Shown here piece after piece: positions 47,301-59,945 of a stretch of DNA of 64,000 nt. A program made the position numbers and the translations under genes. Every line of letters begins with the position of its first letter. The first letter of the stretch is position 1. Source of the stretch: Plasmopara viticola (Eukaryota; Oomycota; Peronosporomycetes; Peronosporales; Peronosporaceae); NCBI GenBank assembly GCA_001695595.3, contig MBPM02000077.1, forward strand, positions 62,001-126,000, written 5' to 3'. Below the pieces are notes generated by a model. That model was not told where the DNA came from. It did not search any database and saw nothing but the letters and a program-made list of their open reading frames with translations.

Positions 47301-48487
47301 GGACTTTTCGGACGATCCGTCGAAACGGCAAGTGTGACGTTTAATAAAAAGAGCATTGCAACGGTTGTCACCATTTAGTGCTTCTTTAAGTGGTTCTTTA
47401 AAAGCATACGATACTACTTTCAACACGTAAATAGAATTATCTTCTTGAACGGACATCAATGTGATAATTTCGGTGTCATGCTATGCTGCTCCCTCATTTG
47501 CTCTATTGTGCTTAAGTGACAAATTTTTCCATGGCTTCACAATGCCCTTTTGGGTTCACTCTAACCTGCGAAAATTCTTGTAGTGGGTTGTCGTTTTTCA
47601 CCAGGAAGCAATTTTCTTGTTGCTCACGACGAATGCAAGAAGCCGCGAATTTCCCTATAATGGGCCCAACGACCTGTCCAAATATACCTCCAGTATGTGG
47701 TGCAACACCTTACCAGATGAATTCGTAGAAGCAATGGAATTGCCGTTTCGACGTGCTCAGATAGTTAAAGTCTGGTTATCCCACCTTATTGTGCTGGGGG
47801 ACCAGCCCGCATCTTTTCATAGACGCAAAAGGCACCTTCCATGCAGTTACAAGGTTTGCAGAATCGTAAGCCACTTGTCGTACACTGGGCACGACAGGAA
47901 TCGGGGAAAGGTTATGAAAAGTAGAAATATAGACAGAAACCCCCCCCACAAGTTCGGTGAGCTCTCTGGCCATTTAGTGAGAGATGGGCTCTTAGTCTAC
48001 CAGCGTCGCACTGAGATCCGTCACACTGTGATGCTAATATAAAGGAAGCACTATCGATAGACATCGAACAAAAGTCAGGTTGCGCGTGTATCCCGCGAAC
48101 ATGCGTACATTAAAAGTGATACTTGTTATCATATTTAAGCACCTAGCCTTCGTAGTACTGTATAGAATTTTTGATTTTTTGTAAAAATATGAGCCACATG
48201 TAATGACCCAGGGTCGTGTAGCACGATTTCGGGCACGGCAGGATTGAGGGAAAGGTCACGAATATCAGGCGTGGCAGGAAGATGCCTGTGTGGCTTCGAG
48301 TACCCTACAAGTCCGGTGAGCTCTCTGGCCCGTATCGAGAAGAAGGTAGTACCGTGCGCTCTTTGTCCACCACGTGCAAAACCGCGGACGGGCGATGGCG
48401 ATCGATTGGCTGAACGAACCCTCGACATTGTATGTCAACCACCATTTTTAGATCGCGCGACTGGATCGCAAGTCGTTCAGCGTTTAC
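38357..48487. other. Gene-poor repeat-rich stretch of about 10 kb
   Basis: No gene supported. Small ORFs at 39371-39685, 39990-40232 and 43452-43799 have no recognisable motif. 43800-45400 shows weak dispersed repetition (for example GCAGGTCAAAGCTAA near 44097 and GCAGGTCAAAACTAA near 45231, in similar contexts). 46600-47170 looks like non-coding LTR sequence, but no second LTR is present. 47617-48042 carries ELSGHLVRDGLLVYQRR, which recalls the gypsy H2C2 linker (DGLLxYR); the phrase GGTGAGCTCTCTGGCC recurs at about 47956 and 48315 in similar surroundings, a local duplication. Confidence 0.4.
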
Positions 48488-48997
48488 GTGACCATGCCGT
48501 TCAATTGGTTTCGCCGCCATCGAAGTTGCAGTGACTATGACGAACCCACCTTGTCGTCACCCAATGCTGGGAATTCAAAGCACAAGACTAAGCGCACAAA
48601 GCAACGGATGAGGAGAGCATACTCGCAGGGTCAAAGCCTGCGTTACATTATGACTTTGGGTGGATCCCGACCGCACAAATTCGATGCCGCAGATGCGTGC
48701 GGGGTCGATGGTCCATGCACTCGATTGATGCCACCCACAAGTCGTCGCCGCTTTACGATCCATGGCCTCTCGTTCTATCACAAGCACATTGAAGAAGCGA
48801 GCTGGAGAGGTGACTCGACACCGGCAGGATCCCCGCTCTCCATGTATACGTCAAGGTCCCCGAGCTCCACTGCTTCAAGGCCTTTTGGGTTCAGCTCGAG
48901 TCGAAAGTCGCACGACCGTAGCCCGCAAACGTTGCAGATGGTTCCAGACTCTGGAGATTCGCATCCATCAATCATTTTCATCGATTGTCCGCCGTAG
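48488..48997 (+). CDS. Small basic Ser/Pro-rich protein with conserved termini, function unknown
   Basis: 169 residues (ATG at 48494 is an alternative start). It opens MPFNWFRRHR and then has a basic segment HKTKRTKQRMRRAY. A central TSRRRFTIHGLS block (about 95-106) is followed by a Ser/Pro-rich region, and it closes with HPSIIFIDCPP at the very C-terminus. No signal peptide or membrane helix. A broken copy at 56793-57283 keeps the opening, the RRRFTIHGLS block and the same last residues, while the middle differs; this pattern of conserved islands argues that it is or was a real protein. No known family recognised. The cluster of basic residues could direct it to the nucleus, which is a guess. 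Confidence 0.6.
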   Translation: MTMPFNWFRRHRSCSDYDEPTLSSPNAGNSKHKTKRTKQRMRRAYSQGQSLRYIMTLGGSRPHKFDAADACGVDGPCTRLMPPTSRRRFTIHGLSFYHKHIEEASWRGDSTPAGSPLSMYTSRSPSSTASRPFGFSSSRKSHDRSPQTLQMVPDSGDSHPSIIFIDCPP

Positions 48998-50224
48998 AAT
49001 AGAGCTGCACAACACGATTGGTAATCAATCGTTTTGACTGTACCCTTCGTTGATTTTTAAACATTTTTGAAAGTAGCGTGTGGTCATCTTGGCGTTAAAG
49101 AGTGTGCATAAGTCTTTTGTTTTTCATGAAAGAGCCTGGTTCATAATCAGAAAGTGGAGAAGTGAAGCCAATCAGAAGCCATATGGTGGGTGCCAGTCGG
49201 TGAGAGCCATATCGAACAGCTGAAGATGTGACTGTCGCACTTACTAGATGGAGAAAGTGCAGCAGCCTGCTGTACCTTGAGATAGTAGATAGATTGTTTC
49301 GATTGCGACTTAGAGGAAAATACATATCTTCGGCATGATTACGAAGCGTGTGTCCTTCGTTTGCACCCTTAGATGTAGCTACCGAATGTTGAGATGAAGT
49401 GCTTACGTCGTATAGCACCCATGACTTTTGTGACGTAGTTCCATAGCACCTTGCATAGAATAGACTTGCGAGAAGATAGACAATCTTCCTTTGGGTTATT
49501 GTAGATTGTAACTCGTCGGAAGGGGATCGGTGGGTGCAATGGGCTGCAGTGTAAATTTATTTGATCGATTCAATTTTATTGTTTGGTGTTACTTGTTATT
49601 CCTAACAAGCAGCAGCCACCACTTTTAATGAGTTGGCCACTACCTATCCTCTTGTATAGAATCCCGAAATGAAATCTGCATACGAGAAAGACAGATCACA
49701 AAGTAGCTATGTGATTTGGGAGATAACTCTATACATTCTCCATAGCACATGCGTGAAGGACATCTCTCGCGTACGGAACATCGTTCAAACACCCCACCTT
49801 GACATCAACGCTGGCATTGACATTAAATTCGACATTGACATTGAGATCGACGTCCCCTCCACCGTAATAAAAGCATCATCCACGGCGCATAGTTCACGAT
49901 GGAATGCCATGCATTTCACGCGCATGTGATGTTTTATAAGAAGTAAAAGGACCTTGCTTGTATATCGCAACGTTGCAGCACACATCCAAACAGCATCAGT
50001 GCTGGCATCGTCTTGCTCATCTTTCATCGCTTGCAGCTCTGCCTCCGTCAGATCATCCCATACACGCAGCGCTGCATGTGCGTCTGCTTGCGATGGTGCT
50101 GCAGGTGCTAGCCGCAAGTAAGGATGCGATGCCGATGCTGTCGATACCGATGCAGATTTCAATGCCACTGCTACCCGTTGCCGTTGCAATGCCGATGCCC
50201 ATGCAGGTTGCAATGCTACCGTTG
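48998..50224. other. Intergenic, with low-complexity tail beside the MULE relic
   Basis: No gene supported. About 49799-49860 is a degenerate GACATT/GACATC hexamer tract, and about 50110-50215 has repeated GATGCCGATGC-type motifs. Read on the minus strand these follow the MULE zinc-knuckle in an open frame (49785-50213), so they may be the low-complexity C-terminal tail of that transposase. Confidence 0.4.
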
Positions 50225-51967
50225 AATTTTTACACGTGCGAGAGTTATGACCCTGTTGCCAACAATTTCCGAAGCGTCGTCCTCCATTTGTATTCTCTAC
50301 AAGCGCATTCTTAACGTGCTCTAACCGGTAGAGTTTTTGTTGCGTAGTGTTTCAGTTTGATTTGCGGTTCTCGGCGGCTGCAGGTCTTCCGCGGCCGCAG
50401 ATTCGGATAGGGTCAAAGATCTGGAACTGTTGCTAGGTGTGCAAGAAGTACCCGTTTGCGATGATCGGAGCCATGTTCAAGCTCCTCAAAAACCCATTTG
50501 ACCTCTTCTACAACCTCTTGTTCCAATCGCCAGCGGTGTAAACGGTGCTACTGCTGCTTTTGGTGGTAGCATTTACCACCAATGTTGGTCATAATTGTCA
50601 ATACTTCGTGGTCGCGAGCTCCGCAATTCATGCCTGCAAAGCTGGAAAACATCGTCAACGGCAAGGATGTTACCAGTTGAGGCGCCAAGCCAACATTTCA
50701 AAGATGCATGTCTCAATTCTACTCGTGATGTCGTGTTGTGACAAAGATGGCTGAGCCCTCGCATATAGCAGGCGGTAACATTTTCTTTCAACGCCAAGTA
50801 AGTAACATCCACGTGTCGCATGACTGCCGGCGAGGGAGATTTTTCGCAAAGCTGCAAGTCGGAGATTGTCATTATCAACATCGCATACCCTCACTAACCG
50901 ATTTTATCTTATATGCCAGCGTTTGTATACATTAATGTTCCAGAAGCGCCCGCGAACTTTGCACTTGACGTTCTTCTTGATGTGTCATCTACAAAGCAAT
51001 CGATACGAGGCAAAAAGTGTAGCCGCAAGGATATTTATCAACGCAAGTTCTAGGTTAGTGACAAATACATTGCCATCGCCAGTCCCAATGCCGTTTCCGC
51101 AACGATATCGAAAATTCGCTTCATCCGCCAGACGTGCTCGTCCTCCTTGTCGGCTATCATGAAGCAGTAGGAAGTTGAAAAAAATGGTCGGTGGATGTTT
51201 CACCGACAATACGCAGCAAGAGTAGTTTGTACTCGTTGATGTCGTAGGTGACGTCAATTCACTTAACACGTCCTGCCGTGTATCACTGACAGATCTCCTT
51301 TGCCATTGGTGCAATAATGAGCAGGTGTGCGAGCTGCTGTTCGCTATCGAATTGCGTGAAGTACGTTGTCGATAGTGCATGATTATCCAGGAAGGCTTTC
51401 AACGGTGAACGTCCCGCATGGAAGCTATTTCTCGCGGCGTGTTTGATGTTGTGTATGTCGCGTGGCGTCACAGCGAAGTCCAGGCTGGCCGCAATGCGAT
51501 TTGCCTTGTTGCCCAGCCTCAACTCAGCTAGGACTTTCTCGGGTTGATCTGCGTTGAGTGTGCGGCCAGAAGGGTGTACTTTTGGGTCCTTAAACGGTGA
51601 ATGATTGTGCTCATCGATTTGGCTTCCACAGCCCATGCCACGGTGTCATCTTGCTGTAAAGTTATGATGATGTCGACGCAATGTCGGTAATTGGTAACGC
51701 AGCTTGGATTATTACTCTGACTTTTGATATCACGTCAGGTATCTTATTCTTGCTATAGCAAACGAGCGTTGGTGTTTTCATAGTCCGCGTTTCTTGTTCG
51801 AGGTGAGCTTGTGACGTTTTAGGCCTACAATATAACTCTTCTTCTTTGAGTATTGTGCTCAAAGTCTTAAAAACATCGTTAAGACTGTCGAAAACACGCT
51901 CGGCGATAGATTCTACGGTGTTTACGGAGAATTGTCCGTTCAGCCAACCAGGATCCATGGAAGCCAA
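50225..51967 (-). pseudogene. MULE (Mutator-like) transposase relic with FAR1-type N-terminus
   Basis: Reading the minus strand from 51967, the domains follow in the order of oomycete/plant MULE transposases. A FAR1-like N-terminus (VFDSLNDVFKTLSTILKEEE) comes first, then DEHNHSPFKDPKVHPSGR (about 51580-51620) and a helical linker SPLKAFLDNHALSTTYF. The first catalytic strand DVTYDINEYKLLLLRIVGET lies near 51180-51255 and KEDEHVW near 51130. The second catalytic region ELALINILAATLFASYRLLC, then HIKKNV, lies at about 50965-51065. TTSRVELRHASLKCWLGAST follows near 50640-50740, then a GRP-rich stretch near 50380. A zinc knuckle at 50232-50264 (CWQQGHNSRTC) has lost its first Cys. Stops and frameshifts interrupt several joints. 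The element no longer encodes a working enzyme; terminal inverted repeats were not found. Confidence 0.85.
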
Positions 51968-54900
51968 TCAATTAAGTTACATGTGAAGGAGTGGCAGCCA
52001 GTTAACAAAAATTGGTGGCTGCGTATCAAATCCCTTTAAACACTTTTGCGATTTGGGCGGGACCTTACTAGACAAACCGACGTAAGTACCGATAAGTTGC
52101 CCTTTTTTTAGCACGAGCTTTTGACTTTATGCAACGGTGGATTTGGCTTACAAGCAATTGACGAGAGATAAAACTAACCGATCACTCTTTGACATTGTAG
52201 GAACGTTCATGCCAAAAGAAACGATAATCGAGCAAGCAGAAAAAAGCGATGCCGTCGGCCGAGTCTTAAAGATGAAACGTCCAATTTTCGAGGAGTTTGC
52301 TTCGACTTCCAAAGGTGCTGAGTCGTATATATGTTTTAGGCAGCGCTTGCCACGGAGGATGTGCACTAAATAACAAACATCGAGCCAGATGCAATCTTAC
52401 TGGCAAAGAAAAAGTCAGGCCAGAAGCTCACCAAGAGCGCCTCCGACTCCACGTCGGCGGGAAAGCGCGCCTATTGTGCTTGTGCTTCATCGCTTGGTAA
52501 ACCTGCATCGCCGAATTATAACAAATTGACAAGCGCTGCATGATCCTATTAAAGCTCTTCTTTTTAAGTTTGAAATCGCTGTTTACTTGTCCTGAAAGAG
52601 TACATGTGTGCAATTTACAAGCTAGCGACAAATTTATCAAAGCAACCACCTCACAAAGCGTGTCGCCGCAAAACATGTCAGACTTGCCGTTAGACTCACC
52701 GACCAGGCAAGCAGACTTTACATGTAGTATTAAGAAGTCTTGTCCTGATTCAAAGGACAAGACTCGGTCTAGGATGTAATCGTTGATGAGCGGGGAGGGA
52801 ACAAAGTCAAATATGACAAAATTGAATATATTCGACGATGGGACTCTGTGAACGAAAACATCAACGCATTGTGCGAAGGGTTTACTACTCGCCTACGACC
52901 AACACCAACGCAAGTCGCCATCCGTTAAGAGGTTCATCAGTCTAAAGACAGCGGGTGTGATGATGAATAGGCAAACTTACCGGGATGGTTAATACCCAAT
53001 CGATTGAAGACATGGGGCGAAGCGGTGCGCGCATCTACTTTGCGCGCAATAAGGACTCTTTGGATGCCAGTCCTCGTTTGGCGTGAGCGGAAAGAATTTA
53101 TACTATACGAGATTTTATTTTCATATAGCGAGTATGCGTGCGCTTCTAGCTCTGCGTCAATTTTCGCTTGAAGATAACACTTGGCAATGTCAAAAGTTAT
53201 ACAATTAGAGTTATTTGCGTTCGGCCCAAGAATACTCTTAAGTACTTTCTAGCAAGCTTACCACTTCAATTTATTAGAGAACGTGACCTCGACTACTTGA
53301 TTTTCTAAAAATGATACAGCCCCAAAATTTACAACATCGGACAAAGTCCTCTACCTCCATGACTTAAGCGTACAAATTCTCCGCTCAATAGATCAAATCT
53401 CATAATGTCTCGATTTTGGCATAATGACAAGCTAAGTATGTTTTGAGTGCGTAAGCAGTCACTATTTCGTAGTCCAAGAAATCGCAGCTTACATAGTAAA
53501 CGTTGCTCTAAAATTTAGATTGCAAACGCATTTGAGCGTCGATGTGGGAGGCCTTCTACAGCTTTCATGGCCTTTATGGCTTTTTGATGGAATTCCAGTC
53601 CACTTCATAATAAGCTCTTAATTTTAGTCCACTTTGACTGGAGAAAGCCGCTACAATTTTGTACTTGCGCCTCTTAATTATAGATTTCAGCTCCGGTGCA
53701 ACCGAATACTCGGGCTTAAAATTCGTGTGCTACTGACCGATAAGGTCACACCTCAGTTTTTCGGGGTGAACCAGGACCCTTACAGTCATAGAAGAAAAAA
53801 TAGCATCCTTTGAGAATCAATCGCCGCTCGTCTTAGTGCAAGGTGTCAGATACAGCAAAAAAGATTCTTTGCCTCGCAATACTTTTCATTTTGGCCAGCT
53901 CGCAGCCTTGCGGGTACTCGGCTTTTCAGTCTAAAGATCAATTTTTGTGAATATGGGCATTAATAGCTGCCTTATGGCTATCTTGAATCTTCTTTTCGAT
54001 AAGTTGAAACGTGAAACACGGCTTTAAAGAAGCGATGAAGGTACCCAAGGGCACACATAAGCTTGGGCCCCTATAAACCGAAATATCTATAAAATTGCCT
54101 CAAGCGAAATGTGGGGTGCGCTGACATCGTCTTAAAAAGCTTAATAATGCACACCCACTAGCATAAAATGTTTTTCTCGGAAGGGCTCAAGACTGTTGGG
54201 ACTAGTTCCGAGTAATCGGGACCACGGACATCACTGTCCGGGCTTCTGCACAGCATGGAGCTGTTCATCCACGGCGTTTTAAAAGGTCGATTGAGCTTAT
54301 GGGTGTACTAGGCTTGTTAAGCAATTTGAATAACTTCATCTATCATTGCTACCTGCACTTGGAATAGCTAAGTACAGGACAATTCTACACTGTTGTCTTA
54401 AATTGGTCGTAAAAGGCGTCTTAGTAAAGAAAACCACCAAATTTGTTGATTTAAAAAATACTTATGAAGCTTGCTCTATTCATCTTTGCAGGCAAAGTTA
54501 CGTTCGAATTTAAAGTTTGACGAAACCCGCGTCGTTATCAGAGATTGCTTCGTGCGCTCTACCAGTGCTCAATTCTGAGCCCAGCCTTCAAGGAAATGGA
54601 ATGTGAATGCAATGCTTACCTAATTGTCTGTGTTTATGACCGATTTGGTGGACATCTCTGCCTCCTTGATCACAAGAGGAGGTCTAAATTTAGTTCACTT
54701 TCTGGCTTAGACCCGCAGAAGGCGCTACCACCAAGGTTTCTGTCGGGGACTCGGAGTTTGTGTTGCCTAAGCTGTACCACTTACACCCGCATTATAGAGC
54801 TCTAAAGCTGTGACACATCAATAAACATTGTTCCCGAGTAGCGCATACTGCGCGACTGATGGATGAGAAAAGATCGTGCGATCCGTCCCGAAACCTTAAG

Positions 54901-54972
54901 AAGGTTAAAGTAGAAAATCACTCATGATATAATACTGAGAGCTTTGAGGTCGCACAGCACCTTGCACAAATG
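51968..54972. other. Gene-poor stretch of about 3 kb
   Basis: Short ORFs (52137-52373, 52428-52760, 54545-54805) have no recognisable motif. Nothing further identified. Confidence 0.4.
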
Positions 54973-55212
54973 TTACTTTCGGCAGCTGCTTACCAATTTA
55001 AGATAACGAAGTGGGTGTTCCACTGCAACAAAGTGACCACCTTCTTGAATAGCATATTCATGCGCTTGATCCTCCCTGTAATCGCGGTACACGACTAAAT
55101 TTGTTATCGCGATTATGACAAGGACTTGTCCATTTCGATAATGATCGGATAGAACTCTATCGGTATATATACTGATAGGTCTGTATGCGAAAGAGAGATT
55201 GGCAATTATCAT
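54973..55212 (-). pseudogene. Possible alpha/beta-hydrolase (epoxide-hydrolase-like) C-terminal fragment
   Basis: A 79-codon frame contains EGGHFVAVEHPLRYL, which resembles the catalytic-histidine motif (GGHFxAxExP) near the C-terminus of epoxide-hydrolase-like alpha/beta hydrolases, after a stretch RNGQVLVIIAITNLVVYRDY that could match the preceding strand. The nucleophile and acid regions were not found upstream on the minus strand, so at best this is a gene fragment. Could be chance. Confidence 0.3.
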
Positions 55213-56792
55213 TATTTATATTGCTGAAACAGCAAATGAAATTCCGAAGGACGTACCTTTTGCATGAAAAGATTAAACAGCCCGTTGCAATGAAAGAAAA
55301 AGACTTCACCGCAATTTACGCGCGTTGCACACACTGTTTCATGCCTGCATTCTTCTCTGGAATTGCAGAATTGATCATAGTTGGCTTATTTTCTAAGGCA
55401 ATGCGAAGTTTAGAAACACTGATAGAGGTGGAGCGGGTAAGAGATCTGAAGCAGACAAGTATAGCCTAAACACGTGCACACTCCCGACTAGCATGGCCCC
55501 CTTACTTATACTTTTATCTAATTAGCCCATGCGCAGAGCAGGATATTAATATAGTGCTATTGTATCAGAGTGCTTCCGCCGTATACGGGTTACAAGACTT
55601 GAGCTGCTGTTGTGTTACGAGTATGCATCGAGCCTGCTTGCATCAGTAACGTTACTATGATACTACTTGAAATCTGTAGTAACTTTTGTAAAGCTTGCTT
55701 TTGTTGAGCCTGGCGTCTATTACAACGGTAAACTATCTAGATACTTAAGTTTCACAGGCAATTTAAAAACACCAAACAACGTAACCAGCCTCTAGCTAGC
55801 ATGCGTTATCTTGTAGATTTATTAACTTTTGTTACCAAGCATATTGTATATCAAAACAGATCGTCACCCTTGCTGCACCGTAGCTTTGAGACATGATGCG
55901 GTAGTCAATCGATTGACGAGGCTGGAATCATCACCACGTTCGATCTAAACACAGTAAATTTGTTCAAAAAAACTTCAAGCTTCTCGTCACTAGTTGCAGC
56001 ACCCATGGATCCGCACATTCAACTCGTGACGCTCTCTGTTCTTTTAACATCCAGTAGTTGTGGCTAGTGTTTGGGTCGTTTTCTTTCGTCACGCTGCGAC
56101 TGCTCCATATATCTAGAACGACCTGTATTGCCATAAAGCTAGTGAGCTTATTCATATATAACCGTTGAGAAAATCGACTCTCGCGTAAAGCTGCAGTGTC
56201 GACACCAGGTAAACATAACGCCATGGAAACTTTGACGTTGTCGTTGATCTGAAGAGCAAGAGTATGCTCGTCAGCAATGGCAGGAAATGCCATCACGCAG
56301 CCACGAAAGAGATGCATTCTCAATAGAAGTGTGTTCGTTCAGAGTTTGCACAAAATGGCCACTTTTCATGATGATAAGGTCAGAATCTACAAAATGAATT
56401 TTCGGCAGTCGTTACAACCGTGTTTAACGGAACACGAACCCGTAAGGGCGCAATCTCGACCGCCTAGAAACAGTATCCATGACCCAGCATATCGTATGCA
56501 AAAAATTTTACACCCATACAGAAAAAAAGCGCCCATAAACGTGCACGAAGCGTTAGCGATGGACACACGAACGAAGAATGATTCATGCCAAAGTGGAAAT
56601 TTCGGGTAAGTTATGTTTCAGAAGAAAAAAAATCGTCAGATTTTGTCCAACTTTGGTGTCTAATTTGCGCTGCTTTGTTAAGGTTGCAATCGAAACCTTC
56701 TATAGAGGTTAGTCTAACCAACCCTTTCTAATTTTCCTATAGTACACGTTCATCAAAGCGCACACGTGCTATCGCGTCAACGTTGCATCGCT
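55213..56792. other. Gene-poor stretch
   Basis: Two medium ORFs on opposite strands (55964-56323 minus, 56277-56609 plus) lack recognisable domains and cannot be supported as genes. Confidence 0.4.
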
Positions 56793-57283
56793 CTACGGCG
56801 GACAGTCGATGAAAATGATGGACGGGTGTGGGTTTTGTGCACGTGGAAACATCTGCTGCGTTGGTGGACAACGGCCGTAAAGCAATCGAGTCGAATTGAA
56901 GCGGGAATTGTGCTTTAACACGCGGGTGTAAGTGGGCAACGCTGAAGCACCCACGGGCACCGAGTTTCAGTCATTCTACTGCTCGAGCTCCATCCAGCGT
57001 TAGCAGCATGCTCGTACGAGAGACCGTGAATTGTGAACCGACGCCGAGTCTTGGCCCGGTACAAATTGCGGCGTCGCTCTTCGATGTCCGACTCGTGCTG
57101 AGTGGACCTGCCAAAGCCAATTCTTGCGCACACACCATGGACCTTGAAGGAAGCTTGGCGGCTTCGTTGGGTTTTATGAGTCTTGGAATGGCTGTTACAT
57201 AAAGCAGTTGGCGAACACGCGGCGTTGTCTTCGGCATCACAAGTGACGCTACGCCGAAGGGTACGGCACCACTCTATCGGCAT
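56793..57283 (-). pseudogene. Broken paralogue of the small protein at 48488-48997
   Basis: Starts MPIEWCRTLRR (compare MPFNWFRRHR), then NSHSKTHKTQRSRQASFK and KTRRRFTIHGLSYEHA at the position of the intact copy's RRRFTIHGLSFYHK. The frame ends at a TAA (56915-56917). In a different frame the C-terminal signature PHPSIIFIDCPP appears and ends at the stop 56793-56795, the same closing residues as the intact copy. At least one frameshift plus the stop are therefore needed to explain it. Lies about 8 kb from the intact copy and on the opposite strand. Confidence 0.75.
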
Positions 57284-58524
57284 TTTCGTGTGTGTGATCG
57301 TACGTTGGGTGAGCCTTGCAATTCAGTTGTGGTATGCTTTAGACGTGGCGGAAGCTACTTCTCTTAACGTTGTCCATCGAGCCCACCAAGCATGGGTAGA
57401 TTTTTGCTGACTACTTGCTTGAACTTGCTATCGTTGCAGCTGGTTGAGCGCATGTAGCGGCATTGACATTTGTATCAAAAAGGGCTTCGACTGCTGAGAA
57501 AGGATTTCAAAACGGCAATTTTAAATGCCCTGAAATCAAAAAAGAAAGTCACTGCATTTTTTACGACAGCAAAAACGGTTCGGTGCTGCATTTTTGTGGG
57601 ACAAGTAGTATTTTCACATCAGTTCCACCAACTAGTACGAGCACAGCGGCACTGCACAAAATTATAGAGCACGGTCACTTGCAGTTGCAAGAAAGGGCTC
57701 ATCTTTCTGCGTGGCATCGCACATGTATATAACGAGCCACCTTGTAAAGGAGACCACAGCGCTCTTATCGAGAATGATGACTATCAAAGATGGTGCGCTG
57801 TTAGGCGTCAGACACATGAACGCTCAATTGGAGCTGACGCGATGTGGACATCGAGAGCAATTTGCATCAAGTAGAGCTTCGACTTTTGCCTCGGGAGCTT
57901 AAGTCCTACGTTTATTTAATGAGACGCTACCTCTTAATCATACTGAAAACTTTTTCACGTAGACATTACTCGATATATAGTACGAGTGTCTAAAGAAAAG
58001 CCACGCAGTGCCGATCGTGATTGATAACGAAGGGCCTTCTCTCGAGTAAAGTATGTGATTTACCGTTGCTGACATCAAAATAAATATATCATTATCCTAG
58101 GTGACATGTTTTAAACTATTTTTTTAGGTCGAAACGGGTCTTTTAACAGGATAGACAAGTATAAAAATCGGTTCAATCTTTGGTATAAGGCCAAGCCTCA
58201 ATTTGCAATCGTGGATGGGTCTACTAGCTCTAAGTTTCGGGCGAAAGGAGACCTAAGCTAGAGCTTTCTTGAAGCAAAGTGCTACGACAGATGTGTTGAG
58301 ATCGCATAGCAACTTGCACAGGAGACGCTAAATGACTATCCACAGAATTCAGTCGTAAAAGATCAAAATGTGCAACGGAATGCGTATCGAAGTCTAATGT
58401 ACGAATTTATAATCTTCGTAGATTTTCGTTGGCGACTTACTTCTGCAACTGTTTAAATCTCGTTAGGGTACTTGTAAGTTCAAGACTACCTAAAATCAAA
58501 ACTAGCTTTTTAACACAAAAGCTC
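57284..58524. other. Gene-poor stretch
   Basis: Overlapping ORFs at 57463-57732 and 57470-57667 are lysine-rich but unrecognised. Nothing else identified. Confidence 0.4.
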
Positions 58525-59945
58525 GACTACATCATCCACTAACATGTAATAGTAGGAGAATGAATGTTTTTTATGACGCTTTCGCTTCTACAGAAACTTG
58601 GTTCTGTCTTAGTGAATCCTAATCAATAGCGATAAGGAATGTCGTCCACCAAACTTCATAGTGACGACACAGTTAGCTTTCAAGCAACATCCAAAAGATC
58701 CGTGGACTCGCTGACTCGGTACCATACTAACAAGCTCTAGTGCACTCATTTGGCTGTACAAAAAAGTATATAAATCGTATACATGTTCATGAAGTTGACC
58801 TTCGTCTTCGTTGGGGCTTGGAGGGTTGCTGGCAGAGGCCACGTCCTTGCGTCCTCAGAGCCAGAAATACTAATAACAATTAAAAACGGGTCGCATTAGC
58901 AAGAAAAAAATGTTCTTATGGTGGATAAGAACCATGGTCGCTGAGTTCGTGAGAGCTTGATAGTTCTCGATGGACGAATTGGAGCCACAGGCTTACGTGC
59001 AAGTGTACGAGGATGTGAAAAGCCATTTTTAATATCAGTTTGTCATGGAAATTTGAGTGCGCGGTCAGCTGGAAGAAGTGACCGATGATATACGAAAGAG
59101 CAATGAATATAACTCAACTTTGATTCAACGGACTAATAGTTTAGCTCTTGACGTCCTTTGATCGAAGCAGACCTTGCCGTTTATATTAAGTACCTCGACG
59201 GCACAAAGTCATTTCTCTTCCTAACATGTGCAAGTACGACTTGCTCGGGCCTAGATACGCATGAGTTCTGTATTTATTCGAAGAATTAGTCCGTCAGTTT
59301 CAGCCATCCGATTCTGCGCGACAGGCTTTGTCAAGTCATAGTTCCACCCCTGTGGTGCGTACAGATCCTACGAAAGGAGAGCTATGATCCCAGATTAAAT
59401 GAAAAAGGTATCAAAGGGACTTTTTTATATGCGAAGCCGGACGTGGCGATATTTTCAGCTCTTTGTAGCGGGTAACTTAGCTTCGCTGAAAGCATTGGCT
59501 GCCAAAGGAGTACTCCATACGATGGTAGCTAATCTTTACAGATGACTAGCAAGAGCGGGCAACAAAGCTCCTCGGAAGAGACTGTACATGCAATATTGAA
59601 TCGACGCTTGGGTCAAGCTCAATCTCACTATTGTCAAACATACTCCATCTTCAAAAAAAATGACGTCTCAAATGGTGGTGGCGTCGAACAAAAAAGTGCT
59701 TTAAAGTACACTTTTGAAGGCGTCAAAGCTAGTAACCCCTGAAAAACCGAAACCACTGAGCTTTCAATGAAATGAAAGTTAGAAAGAATTTAGAGGTGAA
59801 TTAAAATCACTCTTGAACATATTATCTTTAAGTTGAAAATATATTAAATCATATGAACGACGCGGGCCCCGAAATCGTTACAGATTTAATTAAATTTGGT
59901 ACATCCATTGCTTTATATATACTTAAGTGTGGAGTACAGAGACCA
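58525..59945 (+). repeat. Left arm of a long diverged inverted duplication
   Basis: Aligns in reverse complement with 61950-63680 over most of its length, for example TTGGCTGCCAAAGGAGTACT near 59500 against its complement near 62710. Boundaries are approximate. Coding-like remains: on the plus strand EEVTDDIRKSNEYNSTL, TNSLALDV and KALAAKGVLHTMVANLYR between about 58970 and 59700 with stops between them; on the minus strand a 77-codon frame (58609-58842) with LYSQMSALELVSMVPSQRVH. No family is recognised, and both divergent readings are broken. This arm lacks the SINE found in the other arm. Confidence 0.85.

Noticed and set aside
47617..48042. Possible gypsy integrase H2C2 region
   Set aside because: Only one short resemblance (RDGLLVYQ); zinc-binding residues and catalytic core not seen.
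49785..50213. 142-codon minus-strand ORF as an independent gene
   Set aside because: It continues from the MULE zinc knuckle and consists largely of low-complexity repeats, so it is better explained as transposase tail or repeat tract.
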